A stretch of 64,000 bases of DNA from Ariolimax columbianus (GCA_036924085.1 JAVGWX010000002.1:154776571-154840570), one strand, 5' to 3'; counted from the stretch's first letter, positions 32,423 to 43,399 are shown. Numbers and translations: made by a program. The notes: generated by a model from the letters alone, not told the origin.

Positions 32423-32515
32423 CAAGAAGAGAAGTAACTTTGTCACATGAAGCACCATCCAGTGAAGTCAGCCATATTGGAAATCCAGTATTTCAAGAAG
32501 TTGAACTTTGTAGTG
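32290..32515. repeat. Tandem duplication enclosing a (GA)n tract
   Basis: GAAGTAACTTTGCTACGTGA...GCGAAGTCCATCATATTGG (about 32298-32355) is repeated as GAAGTAACTTTGTCACATGA...GTGAAGTCAGCCATATTGG (about 32431-32487). A (GA)n run at about 32390-32420 lies between them. The period is about 133 bp. Confidence 0.75.
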
Positions 32516-32519
32516 TGAG

Positions 32520-33100
32520 AGAGGATCAATGGAGATCTCCTTCAATATAATTCTCCCTTCACACGTCCGATCATCAAGATAAAAAAATCCAAAAAATCAG
32601 CAGAAACTTTTTCATCATCAGCCTTGCATTCAGCGAGAGACAAAGAGTCTAAAGAGAGTAGAAATTGTCCAGAAAAATGTATATTTGTAATCGTCTTACG
32701 GCTATTTGAAAAGAAAAGATGTAGAATAATCTGGAGTAAGATGACAAGAAACGTCAGACTAAGGATAGAACAACGGGCTGAACATATTAGCGTCTCCATT
32801 CGCTGTGTAATTATCTGAAAGTCTCGATAGTTTAGCAATTTATTTAGTTAACAGAGTAACAGTTCATACAGTGAACAGAGTAGCATTTTTTTTTAGAGAA
32901 TATAGTAATAATTCATTCAGTGAAAGTAGTAGTTGAGTCAGTTCAGTTAGAAGATATCCTGCCCACGTGTCAGTGAAGGGGATAATCTATTATTGTATGA
33001 AGTTAAATTACATGTACCAGTTGTTTGAAGTGAAAAAGGAAAATAAAAAGTGAATTATCGTTTTTAATAAAATTCTCCAGAATTCGTGTTCAGTCACTGT
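32520..33100. other. No recognisable gene
   Basis: Two antisense-overlapping frames (32542-32838 and 32624-32818) without domains. The end of the stretch contains TTTAATAAAATTC, which could serve as a polyadenylation signal, but no transcript is evident. Confidence 0.35.
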
Positions 33101-33102
33101 TG

Positions 33103-33534
33103 TGTTTAGCTGTATCATCACACTGTACGAGTCAGAGTCAAGTTATGTTTAGCTGTATCATCACACTGTACGAGTCAGGGTCAAGTTATGTTTAGCTGTA
33201 TCATCACACTGTACGAGTCAGAGTCAAGTTATGTTTAGCTGTATCATCACACTGTACGAGTCAGAGTCAAGTTATGTTTAGCTGTATCATCACACTGTAC
33301 GAGTCAGGGTCAAGTTATGTTTAGCTGTATCATCACACTGTACGAGTCAGAGTCAAGTTATGTTTAGCTGTATCATCACACTGTACGAGTCAGAGTCAAG
33401 TTATGTTTAGCTGTATCATCACACTGTACGAGTCAGGGTCAAGTTATGTTTAGCTGTATCATCACACTGTACGAGTCAGAGTCAAGTTATGTTTAGCTGT
33501 ATCATCACACTGTACGAGTCAGAGTCAAGTTATG
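33103..33534. repeat. 43-bp minisatellite with a three-unit higher-order pattern
   Basis: Ten nearly identical units of TGTTTAGCTGTATCATCACA, CTGTACGAGTCAGAGTCAAG and TTA. The only visible variable site is GAGTCAGAG versus GAGTCAGGG, and the ten units run A G A, A G A, A G A, A. This implies amplification of a three-unit (129-bp) block. Confidence 0.95.
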
Positions 33535-33539
33535 GAACT

Positions 33540-34005
33540 AGCTGGAAGGAAATCGGTAGCAGTGAAAACATGAGAGGAAAGGCTTCGTCAAGACCACAAG
33601 AGACTGCTACAGGTAATAATAAATGGTTTTCGTAACCAGGTGGCACTGCTACAGGTAATACTAAATGATGGCAGTGTTTATGCTGATCGGAATAAGAGGG
33701 CTGTTATAGTTAATATATAAGACATTTCTCTAAAACCTTAAAGTATGTTTATAATAACAATTATCCCATTTACCCGTGTATATTTTCATGTGTGAGCCCT
33801 CTCTTTTAGACGTACTATTTTTTTTCCTCAGGAATCTAGCTTAAAAATACTTGTCCATTTTTTTCAGAGTAAATATGTCATAAAGCTGTATCAGCAGAAA
33901 GAACAAGTTACAATTAGAAACCAAAAACAGGGACTCGGAGTGAATAGTTTTATCAGTTTACTCAATCAATCAAATCATTTCAGCTCCATGTAATGCACGT
34001 CTTCA
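33540..34005. other. No recognisable gene
   Basis: Contains a short direct repeat (GACTGCTACAGGTAATAATAAATG versus CACTGCTACAGGTAATACTAAATG near 33601 and 33645) and nothing else. Confidence 0.4.
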
Positions 34006-34009
34006 GGAA

Positions 34010-34260
34010 ATTCTCACGAAGTGCTTCTCTATTGCGCCATCATTTCTAACTCGGTCCATGTTTTTCCTGCATATTTGGTCATTAAAACAGTCTCTCTTCT
34101 TCACGTCTGTTTTGAGGTACCTCTACATCTCTTGACCTTGGGATTCAAATACAAGAGAATGGTTTGTAATGCTCTCAGTCGATCTCCTTTACCTGTGGCC
34201 TATCTAACGCCAGCAGCTTCTCTTCGCGTCAAATGTTACTGACATATGTCCGGCCCTTTC
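34010..34260 (-). pseudogene. LINE C-terminal relic (RTE/L1-like)
   Basis: Minus strand, with stops: LRALQTILLYLNPKVKRCRG, TSKQT, RRETVLMTK, YAGKTWTELEMMAQ. It aligns with the family pattern ITRxALxWNPQGKRxxGRPxxTWRR...GxTWxELxxMAQxR. Same family as 8900-9185. Confidence 0.68.
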
Positions 34261-34264
34261 CCAC

Positions 34265-34710
34265 AATTAAATACTAGGGACTTTTTCATACCATTTCAAT
34301 CATTCTAGTCGACCAGGTACACATCGATGAAAGCATGAATCTTTCTTGTTGCAGTTTCCGTTGTTTCACATGAACCATATAATGTTTAATACAATCATAA
34401 ATAAGTGTTCACCAACCGGTAGCCCAGGAGCAAATGTAAAGCAAGCTGCACGTGGAAGCAAGAACGGAGCGCTTCACAAACTTCTTTAATCATTTCGTTT
34501 CATTCAACGTCTTTTCGTTATATCGTCGATGAGCAACAAAAATTATATAAATACTTGTATATAATAATATAACAGTTTCGGTAGAAAGACAATTTGATGA
34601 GGTGCCATTTCTGTTTGTTATTGTTCCGTGATTGGTTGATTCTCTTCAAACATTATTTTAGAATCCCAGTCTAATTTCATTTTAGCCCAGGATTAACGAG
34701 CACTAAATGT
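34265..34710. other. No recognisable feature
   Basis: AT-rich; no arrays or frames. Confidence 0.4.
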
Positions 34711-34711
34711 G

Positions 34712-35000
34712 CAGTAAACATCACTGCTGTCTTCTTCTTCTTTTGCCCCACTGCTCTTGCCCTACGGCGTCGCGAATAGGTTGGATGCGTAGATTTCTTG
34801 TTATCGCTAAGTTTGAGGTGTGTGCTGTCGTTAGAGGTAACTTCCAGAGAGTGTCAGAGCCACCCTCGATCCATCGTGGTCGAGGTCTGCCTCTTGCTCG
34901 TGGACCAGAGACCTGCATATATTGTGCCCCTGATGCAGGCTGGTAATAATGCATTCTGACTAAATGACCAAACCACTTGATTTGTTTAGAGTGAATGTAC
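34712..35000 (-). pseudogene. LINE C-terminal relic with GAA tail
   Basis: Minus strand: QIKWFGHLVRM, QPASGAQ, RARGRPRPRWIEGG, TTAHTSNLAITRNLRI, then IRDAVGQEQWGK followed by AAAAGAAGAAGAAGAC. RWFGHLVRM...RGRPRxRWxDG is a standard LINE C-terminal signature. The tail is again GAA-rich. Sequence upstream of 35000 is not clearly part of it. Confidence 0.75.
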
Positions 35001-35119
35001 AGTGTGTTTTCACATTGATGAGGTCAATCTGATGGATTTATATAGTTGAGGAATAAAGGCAGTTTGTTCCTAAAGTCATCATATATTTTACTCTCGATAG
35101 AAAAATAAAACTATGCCTT

Positions 35120-35195
35120 ACTGTGGATTTTAACGGGCGACGTTTAGGTCAGAAGATCGAGCTCTAAAACCACTCGACCACACACTCCTTCCGTT
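35120..35195 (-). mobile_element. Possible tRNA-like SINE head
   Basis: Minus strand carries GTGTGGTCGAGTGGTTTTAGAGCTCGATC, which resembles a Ser/Leu-type tRNA A box and D arm. A B box and acceptor stem are not recognisable, so a functional tRNA is unlikely. Confidence 0.35.
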
Positions 35196-35199
35196 TAGG

Positions 35200-35970
35200 T
35201 AATCATCATAATAATGTAGACCTCATCATATGATACAAATTACTTTAATTCATATCCAGAACATGATCTTCACCCACATCCTGTCCAAACAAAAACAGCC
35301 CCCCACCCCCCATTGGTTTGTGGACAGCTGTAACGTTTTCCAGATTGCGCGTATTGAGACGGGGAAAACAACAATTGAAAGTTAGCACAGGAATGTCCCT
35401 CATTAAGTCTGAAATTTGCCTGCCCCTTTCTTTTGTCAGTTATCATCAATCTTCTTCTCCATCTTTCTTTCTTTCCTTCTTTGTATCATCTTTCCCTCAA
35501 TCCTCATTGCTCAGCAGAAATTGTTACCCCACGTTCTAGACTACGCAGAGCCCACTGATTGGCTAATCTATTCACTGGCCTCTAACTTCTGTATTTATTA
35601 AGCCATGTCAAGTGATGAAACTCTTGTGGGTATTCAACTTCTTGCTTTGTTCGTTGAAGGGTTAACCATCTTTTGGTTCTGTTCAAACGAATATTCCTTT
35701 TTGTCATATCAAACCCTCATGAACCATCGAAACGTTGTCGGCATTAACGTCTGAACCAAAAAACACTTTGTCCTGAAAAAGGTTGCAGGACAAGCGAAAT
35801 TTAATTGCATAACAACTGCAATTATTGAACAGTAGGCAGTAACAACATGGCAAGAATTTTTATACGTAAGTTGGTTTGTACTTTTTGATTTTAACTTAAG
35901 CCATCTTTTTTATGTGAATGTTAATGATATGCATATGGTAAACTTCGATATATTTTGCTTTACGTTTACA
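35200..35970. other. No recognisable gene
   Basis: Includes a pyrimidine-rich stretch (about 35425-35520), with overlapping frames that are compositional. No feature otherwise. Confidence 0.4.
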
Positions 35971-35974
35971 TGAC

Positions 35975-36180
35975 AATCTCATTTATATATTACATAACAT
36001 TTGTGTGACAAGTCATTTAAATATTACATGACGTGTGCATAACAAACTCATTTATATTTTACAGACGGATATATGACAAACTCATTTATAATAATATTCT
36101 TCCACATCTTCGTTGTTCGCCCTCACACTCCCGCTATTATTTATAATAATATAAATAACTTAGAATAGATTCATGTTTAC
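35975..36180. repeat. AT-rich ~38-bp minisatellite interrupted by a 41-bp insertion
   Basis: Units share TGACAANCTCATTTATATATT and ACATRACRTNTGNATGACAA. The array is broken at 36098-36138. Confidence 0.7.
36098..36138 (-). mobile_element. 41-bp retroinsertion remnant with 14-bp target-site duplication
   Basis: ATTTATAATAATAT flanks it at 36084-36097 and 36139-36152. The insert (complement ends GAACAACGAAGATGTGGAAGA) resembles the 3' end of the element at 46607-46957 (minus strand GGGAGATTGAGAACGAACGA followed by AGAAGAAT). I read it as an extremely 5'-truncated copy; the short flanking duplication in AT-rich sequence could also be chance. Confidence 0.5.
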
Positions 36181-36189
36181 ATAAACCAT

Positions 36190-36590
36190 ATTCCATATCC
36201 GTTACCATTTTACTTCTTTGCTGTTGCTGTCGAAATGACTCGCACTAAGTTCTCCACTCCCCTAGCATATTCTCTAGAAGATGGTTAGAAGATGACTACT
36301 GCACCTCCATGCATGTCGTAAAATTATGAATGCAGGGAGAGGTGTGCATCATGTGAAACAAATTGCTACAGAAACCAAACAATATATATGACTTTTAAGT
36401 TCACTATGGGAGTTACAAATTCCTGTAGCTTTTATTTGTTTTCAACTTTTTGAGTTGTGCCATCCGCGCACGTGAGATTGACACTCCGCAAATAATGAGT
36501 AGTATTTTTCCTATCTGTCGTAGAATGTGTACTGCGTAGATTTTAAACAGACATGTAGACATCCTTACCTTATTATATTGTTGAAGTCTT
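36190..36590. other. No recognisable feature
   Basis: Nothing beyond short AT-rich runs. Confidence 0.4.
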
Positions 36591-36594
36591 CTGA

Positions 36595-36945
36595 CAATGT
36601 CTCACCATTGTCCTCTGTTAGTCAGTCCGGAGACTGGTGTTGAAGTCTTCTTATCATGTCACGTCACTGTCCTCTGTTAGTCAGTATAGACAACTGGTGT
36701 TGAAGTCTTCTTATCATGTCACGTCACTGTCCTCTGTTAGTCAGTATAGACAACTGGTGTTGAAGTCTTCTTATCATGTCACGTCACTGTCCTCTGTTAG
36801 TCAGTATAGACAACTGGTGTTGAAGTCTTCTTATCATGTCACGTCACTGTCCTCTGTTAGTCAGTATAGACAACTGGTGTTGAAGTCTTCTTATCATGTC
36901 ACGTCACTGTCCTCTGTTAGTCAGTATAGACAACTGGTGTTGAAA
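36595..36945. repeat. 60-bp minisatellite, near-perfect, about 6 copies
   Basis: The unit is GTCAGTATAGACAACTGGTG followed by TTGAAGTCTTCTTATCATGT and CACGTCACTGTCCTCTGTTA. The central copies appear identical, so amplification was recent. The 139-codon frame across it arises because 60 is divisible by three. Confidence 0.95.
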
Positions 36946-37296
36946 TCGTCTGAAAATTTTATACCAATATCCTCTGTCTTCGGCATATCTCTTCAGTTCG
37001 CAATAAATATGTGCCCCGGTGTTCTTCTAAACTTGTGTCGTGTATATGTTTCTTGAACTTCCTCTTCTTCTCCTCCCCTGATATTTGCCTTCCAGTATTT
37101 TCAATACCAAGCCTTCATCTTTTCATATTGTGACCAAATCAAGACAATCTATCTTTGAGTATATATTTGATTAGTTCTCTATAGGTTCCCATATGTCGTT
37201 AAAAACTTGCTTGTTTGACACTTTGTCTTGCAAGGTCACTTTTTTGTATTCTGCAATAGCACAACGTCTCAAAAGCTTCTCAGGTATGTTCTTTCA

Positions 37297-37440
37297 TTAT
37301 GTTAGAATCTATGTTCCAGCGTCGTGTCGTGCTACGGGCCAAATATGTTAGAATCTATGTTCTAGTGCCGTGTCGCGCTACGTGCCAAATATGTTAGAAT
37401 CTATGTTCCAGTGCCATACCGTGCAACGGGCCAGATATGT
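37297..37440. repeat. Three-copy repeat, ~49-bp period
   Basis: ATGTTAGAATCTATGTTCCA followed by GCGTCGTGTCGTGCTACGGG and CCAAAT, three times with point differences. Confidence 0.85.
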
Positions 37441-37444
37441 ATGG

Positions 37445-38435
37445 TGATATTCATTGGCGCAGTTCAATATTGTTGTTTCTTGATGTTAAAAGTTTGTGTT
37501 TCTCCCATAATGCTTTTTCATAGCATAAATTAACAGAGGGAATGTAATTGTTTAGGCATGATAAGAGGGACCTGTTCCCACAGACCTATTAAACCATGAT
37601 CGAGGAAAGAAATGACACCTAACAGGAACGAGCATTAATGTGTTCAACCAGCAGGTTTAAACGAACATTAATATCCATAGCTTATGCCAGTTGCTGGAAG
37701 AACTGAGTACCGATTAATCTGCCTGAAACGCAGTGGCATTCACGTTTCATAACAGATAACTCGACGTGTGTCGGAGGGAGTAAATCAGTTTATGGAAGAC
37801 CAGGAAACAAGAAGGTTCGCAACAAGATGAAGGTATATGTTCTCACGTAGGTTCAGTACAAAGTGGCTGAACGTCTTAAACAGAAAAACAAAATCTGGAA
37901 GCATTCAAAAACATTGATGGCAATATAAACAAAACAGACGGTGTAGACACAGAAACAACAACAACCAAATACAAAAGGCGAAATGATCTTTCATTGCATA
38001 ACGAGGCAGGTGGAAACCAAAGGGAATTAATGAAAGTTGGCTTTCTGAGCCCGTTGAGATAGTAGTGGTATTCAGCAGAGTTGTCTCTTGTTACCGTTTG
38101 TGTTTCTGCTGGCTATTGACTGGATTATGTAGACAACAATAACCAATAGAAAGGAAATTTAATGGAATATGACAAAACAACTTGATATTCTCAACTTTGC
38201 GACGACTTAGCTTTTCTGCCCCATAAAGGAAATCAGATGCAAAAGATAATATGTATACTTGATGTTTGGAAACCTACATTAAGACTGAGAATATATATAT
38301 ATATAACCAACATATTGTGCTGAGAGACGCACTTTTACAAGATGTGGAGGAAATCATTCAAGAATCTTCCTGCTTGCAAATTAGACAAAGTAGATAGTCC
38401 AGAAAATGACATCAAAATAAGAATTCAAGAGGTGA
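37445..38435. other. No recognisable gene
   Basis: Contains an (AT)n run near 38288-38304; otherwise unremarkable. Confidence 0.4.
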
Positions 38436-38439
38436 GATG

Positions 38440-38770
38440 ATCTTTCATTGAATTGCGGAAACTGTGGAAATAAAATTAGAATTAAATCCAACACAACAAT
38501 AATAATCTTCAGCTGTAATGTAAAGTCCGTTCTGTTGAATGGCTCTGAAACATGTACAACAATAAAAAAAACAACGAAAAAGGTTAATATTTTCATAAAT
38601 ATTGCGCAGAATATGGTATAATAAGATATTAATGTGGAACTGTTGCAAAGAAACAGACATTTATCACTGGGACATGGCGCGAAAAGAAGGTACTGGTGTT
38701 GGTCAGGATGCATATTGGGGAAACTAGTTTGTAGCATTACAAGACAGTCTCTGCTCTGGAATCCCCAAAC
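38440..38770 (+). pseudogene. LINE C-terminal relic (RTE/L1-like)
   Basis: Plus strand: SCNVKSVLLNGSETCTTIKK (about 38512), NVELLQRNRHLSLGHGAKRR, YWCWSGCILGKL and SITRQSLLWNPQ. This matches NxNVKSVLLYGSETWR...LLxRTxxxxIxxxIxxRRWRWIGHxLRKP...ITRQALxWNPQ. Stops interrupt the middle. Closest to the copy at 8900-9185. Confidence 0.78.
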
Positions 38771-38774
38771 GTTG

Positions 38775-38978
38775 GCTGCTTACATCAGATTCAGTTACCC
38801 TGAACTGACCAAGACCTTACTTCGCCTCCAAGTGGTGGCCCTGAAAACAAACTGCTACCATGCAGACTGGCTAAGAGATTAGCGATCGAAGAGGAAAAGC
38901 AGACCCGATTCCCAGAATGCCGTGATGTAGTCGGATGTGTCGGACTGAAAAACGCGGATATCGCAGACAAGCTGTTAT
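38775..38978 (+). repeat. Dispersed repeat X, copy 1
   Basis: Contains GGCCCTGAAAACAAACTGCT, CCATGCAGACTGGCTAAGAG and GTAGTCGGATGTGTCGGACT followed by GAAAAACGCGGATATCGCAG. The same blocks occur inverted at 46607-46957 and 62470-62720. It is partly open in one frame (LTKTLLRLQVVALKTNCYHA) and, in another, gives DVVGCVGLKNADIADKLL, so it may derive from a transposon coding region that I cannot name. Confidence 0.6.
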
Positions 38979-38993
38979 CTCCCTCAACCCTAA

Positions 38994-39490
38994 TTCATCT
39001 TCTTATTGATCGATCAACTGATGCTAGGCTTTTAATCCGGTGAGGTTCACGATCAACTGATGCTAGGCTTCTAATCCGGTGAGGTTCACGATCAACTGAT
39101 GCTAGGCTTCTAATCCGGTGAGGTTCACGATCAACTGATGCTAGGCTTCTAATCCGGTGAGGTTCACGATCAACTGATGCTAGGCTTCTAATCCGGTGAG
39201 GTTCACGATCAACTGATGCTAGGCTTCTAATCCGGTGAGGTTCACGATCAACTGATTCTAGGCTTCTAATCCGGTGAGGTTCACGATCAACTGATGCTAG
39301 GCTTCTAATCCGGTGAGGTTCACGATCAACTGATGCTAAGCTTCTAATCCAGTAAGGTTCACGAAGGAGTCTGCCCCTTTCAGGTCTTCGCCGGTCATCC
39401 ACAGCTTTTCGAGCATGGTCGCTCCCCCAAGCCAGAATCCCTCTCTTTGGGCTGCATAGGTAGGGCATTCTTGCAGAATATGTTCTGGTG
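38994..39490 (-). pseudogene. I-type LINE 3' end whose terminus has become a 39-bp array
   Basis: Minus strand from about 39495: QTPEHILQECPTYAAQREGF (zinc-knuckle EH...C), then MLEKLWMTGEDLKGADSFVN and LTGLEA followed by TAG. The last codons and about 20 bases after the stop are tandemly repeated (39012-39362), and the element ends in an AATAAGAAGATGAA tail. Flanks AACCCTAATT (about 38985-38994) and AACCCTTATT (about 39497-39506) may be a target-site duplication with one mismatch. Confidence 0.75.
39012..39362. repeat. 39-bp minisatellite, 9 copies, derived from a LINE 3' end
   Basis: The unit is GATCAACTGATGCTAGGCTT followed by CTAATCCGGTGAGGTTCAC. On the minus strand each unit is GTGAACCTCACCGGATTAGA, AGCCTAGCATCAGTTGATC, that is the codons VNLTGLEA, the stop TAG, and the first bases of the 3' UTR. 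Confidence 0.93.
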
Positions 39491-39671
39491 TTTGCTAACC
39501 CTTATTATTTCCCTTCTCAAAACAAAACATAAATGAAACACGAAAACGTATTCTTTCCCCAAAATACCGTTATTAATTTATTTACATAACTGGATATGAT
39601 CCCATTAATTACAGTCTGTTCTTTCACTATCTAGTTCTCTTATCAGAAAGTAAGGGCACTTAGCTAGACGG

Positions 39672-39862
39672 TTTCTCTCGTTCTAAGCCCGGTTCTGTCC
39701 TTGATCATAAGCTAGTTCTTCTGTCCCTAACGGCATCATCTAATGTCTAACTAAAATCTTGGGTCTTGTGGTTCTTCTCCTGTTCTAAGCCCGGTTCTGT
39801 CCTTGATCATAGGCTAGTTCTTCTGTCCCTAACGGCATCATCTAATGTCTAACCAAAGTATT
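39672..39862. repeat. Tandem duplication, ~105-bp period
   Basis: GTTCTAAGCCCGGTTCTGTC through CCTAACGGCATCATCTAATGTCTAAC occurs twice, with very few differences. Confidence 0.9.
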
Positions 39863-39959
39863 GGCGTTTTCCTCTCATGTAGCGTGACTGGCTTCTGACT
39901 TTCTGGTTGTTTCAATCTGTCCAGTCTGCTCTGTGGAATAAAGATATTGAATTAGTGCG

Positions 39960-40110
39960 ATGGAATGTGCTCCCCAGTGTCTAGGTTACACGCATGCTTC
40001 TGTCATTGGGTTTCGCATACTTTTCTGATACGTCTGAGAGAGCGACCAATTCTGGTGTCTGGGCTACCCATGCTTCTGTCATTGTGGTTCGCACACTCTT
40101 CTGATAAAGT
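39960..40110. repeat. Diverged tandem duplication
   Basis: GCATGCTTCTGTCATTGGGTTTCGCATACTTTTCTGATA is followed by CCATGCTTCTGTCATTGTGGTTCGCACACTCTTCTGATA, with CAGTGTCTAGGTTAC and TGGTGTCTGGGCTAC upstream of each. The period is about 78 bp. Confidence 0.75.
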
Positions 40111-40114
40111 TTGA

Positions 40115-42110
40115 CATATTCTTACTGAAATCAGGCTACCAGTGTTGGCAAAATGCGATTTTGTGTAAGACTTTGAATTCACCAATGTTCTGACACTACT
40201 CATAGTGTTAACGCGGCGAACTCAGGTACTTTGGGCTGCCTTCCGGCCAAATCTGATTTGAAATCTTTTCTACATCACTTTTTATCTGTTTCCATAAACT
40301 CCGCCTCCTTCAATAGCAGAGCGCAAGTCACATGGTACCAACGTTCCCTCTGAGTGGACACATTCGCGTGACAGTTTTCATGACATGATCTCTAACATTA
40401 TGCTCGCTTCATTTCGGTAATACCAATCTCATTATAAAATGCCCATACCCACATTTTTTTCAGAACAACTCGCCACTAATTGCCCCGCCATCCTTCTGAA
40501 ACATGCCTTCCCCTACAATTCTATGAAAAGTCATAGGACCTACCACAAGCTGAACATGCCATAAACACGTGCCCACCATTTAGAATAAACGTACTAAACT
40601 ATGAATAATAAGCGTCGATAATAAACGACAATAATTATGTCCAGCCAACTTTGCTTCGACCTGATTTCCAGACAATGAAAAGTTACATTTAGGAACCTGA
40701 CCGGCTTTGTTCGAAATGGCCGATTCAAACCAACCTCCATCTGAACTCTAGTGAGTGTTCTGTCATTGTTTCTTTAACACCTCCTTGTTGCCTACCAAGT
40801 TGCAGCTAGCGTCTAATGGTACCCTTGGTATATGATCAAGATTGAATCATCCACGTGATCCTGTCGAGATCCATGACACTGGGATTCATGATACTGAATT
40901 ACTGATTCCTGATACTGTCAGTTCTTTTTCAGAGAAATTCTTAATTCTCTAAACGTCGACGTCTCAATAATATTCATGTTTAATAACTTCTTTGTCCAAA
41001 CTATTCATTTAAATTGTTCATTCTCTGTCTTCGTTGGTTTTTGTAGAAAGTCTGTCATGTTATGTTGTTCAGCGTGACAATAACGTGTCGTTAGTACCCA
41101 GGACATTTCTCTGTGTTTTAAATACGATACTACAGACTTCCACATTTAGCCTCAAATAAGAAATATTTATGCAGTTTTGTTTCTATGTTTTTGTGTGTAA
41201 CAAATTTAACTTTTAACGCCATTCAAATAATAAAGGCACTCACGCTTTTACAACTTGAAAAATAATTATATTAACGACGTAGTACTCTACATTTGTAGTG
41301 GATCTCGATACTTTTACTGAAATAGTAGTGAGAGTTTACCATCTTCGTAAAATCTTGTGCAATTTGTGGTTCTACGATGGACCGTTTTCATACATCGTCA
41401 TAGGCTACGGTAGAACTCTGAAATTTACACCCTGCGAACACATACTTTTTTAAATAGCCGAAATAACCTTATAGGCAACATCATTTCTTCTTATGACTGA
41501 CAAAATATGACATAACGTCGATCTTATAATAACTAAAAATATATATTTTCATAAATTGATTTCTCATAACTACTGAGATTATTATTTCCAAGACCCGTAC
41601 GTATTGCTGAACGCACTATAATTGCAAAATCATGTTTGGCAATTTGCCTTACAAATGGATGAATCCACATAATGTAGTAATGAAGTAATTATTATGCCAT
41701 TTGTAATTTGTTTTTGTTTTTTTTTGAGTCTACGATCGACGGCAGCCTTTGCCTTTGAGTGATAGCCAACTTTGTGTGGACATGTTTTACCGGAAGCTTG
41801 AAATAGACACCTCAGGTGAAACAATTTATGAAGAGGTTTGGAATTATATAAAGGAAAACAATATTTCATTCCAAAATATTATGGCTGGTTCCACGTTTGG
41901 TCCTAGCACACGAAGATAACTGCATAATCATATCTGTGTGACAGACGTGGACGTATATGGAGGCCTTCAAAGACCTACAACTAGCATTGTGCCTTTCTTG
42001 TCTCTGATCAAACCCCATTCTAGATCATCAGTATCTTATTTGATAATTTATTTATTTCTGCATGCATTCTTCTCGTTCTGAGTTTCGATTGCCTCGCTAT
42101 TCGCGTGACT
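40115..42110. other. No recognisable gene
   Basis: About 2 kb with no array, LINE motif or credible frame. The 79-codon frame at 41630-41869 shows no domain. Confidence 0.4.
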
Positions 42111-42117
42111 GCGGTTA

Positions 42118-42992
42118 ATTTACGCGTCTTTGTAATACACATAATGTCTTTGTAACACACATAACGTCTGTGTAATACACATAACGTCTGTGTAATATAC
42201 ATAATGTCTTTGTAATACACATAACGTCTGTGTAATATACATAATGTCTTTGTAATACACATAACGTCTGTGTAACACACATAATGTCTTTGTAATACAC
42301 ATAACGTCTGTGTAATACACATAACGTCTTTGTAATACATATGACGTCTTTGTAATACATATGACGCCTTTCTAATACATATAACGTCTTTGTAATACAC
42401 ATAACGTCTGTGTTACACACATAACGTCTTTGTAATACACATAACGTCTGTGTAATACACATAACGTCTTTGTAATACATATGACGTCTTTGTAATACAT
42501 ATAACGTCTTTGTAATACACAAAACGTCTTTGTAATACACATAGCGTCTATGTAATACACATAATGTCTTTGTAATACACATAACGTCTTTGTAACACAC
42601 ATAACGTCTTTGTAATACACATAACGTCTGTGTAATACACTTAACGTCTTTGTAATACATATGACGTCTTTGTAATACACATAACGTCTTTGTAATACAC
42701 ATAATGTCTTTGTAATACACATAACGTTTGTGTAATACACATACCATCTTTATATTACACATAACGTCTTTGTAATACACGTAACGTCTTCGTAATACAT
42801 ATAACGTCTTTGTAATACACATAACGTCTTTGTAATACACATAACGTCTTTGTAATATACATCACGTCTGTGTAATACACATAATGTCTTTGTAATACAC
42901 ATAACGTATGTGTAATACACATACCATCTTTATATTACACATAACGTCTTTATAATACACGTAACGTCTTCGTAATACATATAACGTCTTTG
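42118..42992. repeat. 20-bp minisatellite, about 43 copies, with 180-bp higher-order repeat
   Basis: The unit is GTCTTTGTAATACACATAAC, with CTGTGTAA, AATGTC and ATATGAC variants. The block holding ATACCATCTTTATATTACAC, CGTAACGTCTTCGTAATACA appears at about 42741-42812 and again at 42921-42992, an offset of 180 bp (nine units). Minus frames read YYKDVMCITKTLCVLQRRYV repeats: three units make one 20-residue period. Confidence 0.95.
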
Positions 42993-42999
42993 CCCTTAG

Positions 43000-43395
43000 A
43001 TAATACTAGACAGCACTGTTAATCGCATCTTAAACATGATCTCAGTGTGGCAGTGGTTCTTTTCTCGTCTTAGTCAGTCACTGACAGAGCCACCCTTTAA
43101 GTCGTTCCATGAGACATCGATCCTAGGGGGTGTTTACCCATATCGACAAAACAGATCTCGTCAAAGAAATCTCACAAGACGTCACAGGAGAACTTCCAGG
43201 TGGCAGAATTAACTAGACAGAGGTCAACAACTTAATCCGTCTGGCCAAGCCCAGGTCATCAACATTGAGGTTTATACCGCTGTCCAATCACCTCCCACAG
43301 TCCTAAATCCTGAACAGAGCATGTTAATTCTGTTGGTATTGTTAATTGTCGATGTTCTTGTTATGTTGGATGTTAAGGCGATGTTTGTGCATCTG
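43000..43395. other. No recognisable gene
   Basis: Unique-looking sequence; the frame that begins at 43321 runs into the pyrimidine tract and is compositional. Confidence 0.4.
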
Positions 43396-43399
43396 GTTC

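Noticed and set aside
32290..33100. LTR of a retrovirus-like element
   Set aside because: The duplicated blocks and AATAAA are suggestive, but there are no TG...CA ends, primer-binding site, polypurine tract or gag/pol homology nearby.
42115..42840. 241-codon minus-strand frame with Tyr/Cys/Val repeats
   Set aside because: Entirely the 20-bp array; the residue repeat is a by-product of the unit.
42118..42992. CRISPR-like array
   Set aside because: Contiguous 20-bp units without spacers in animal DNA; the same holds for all the other arrays in the window.
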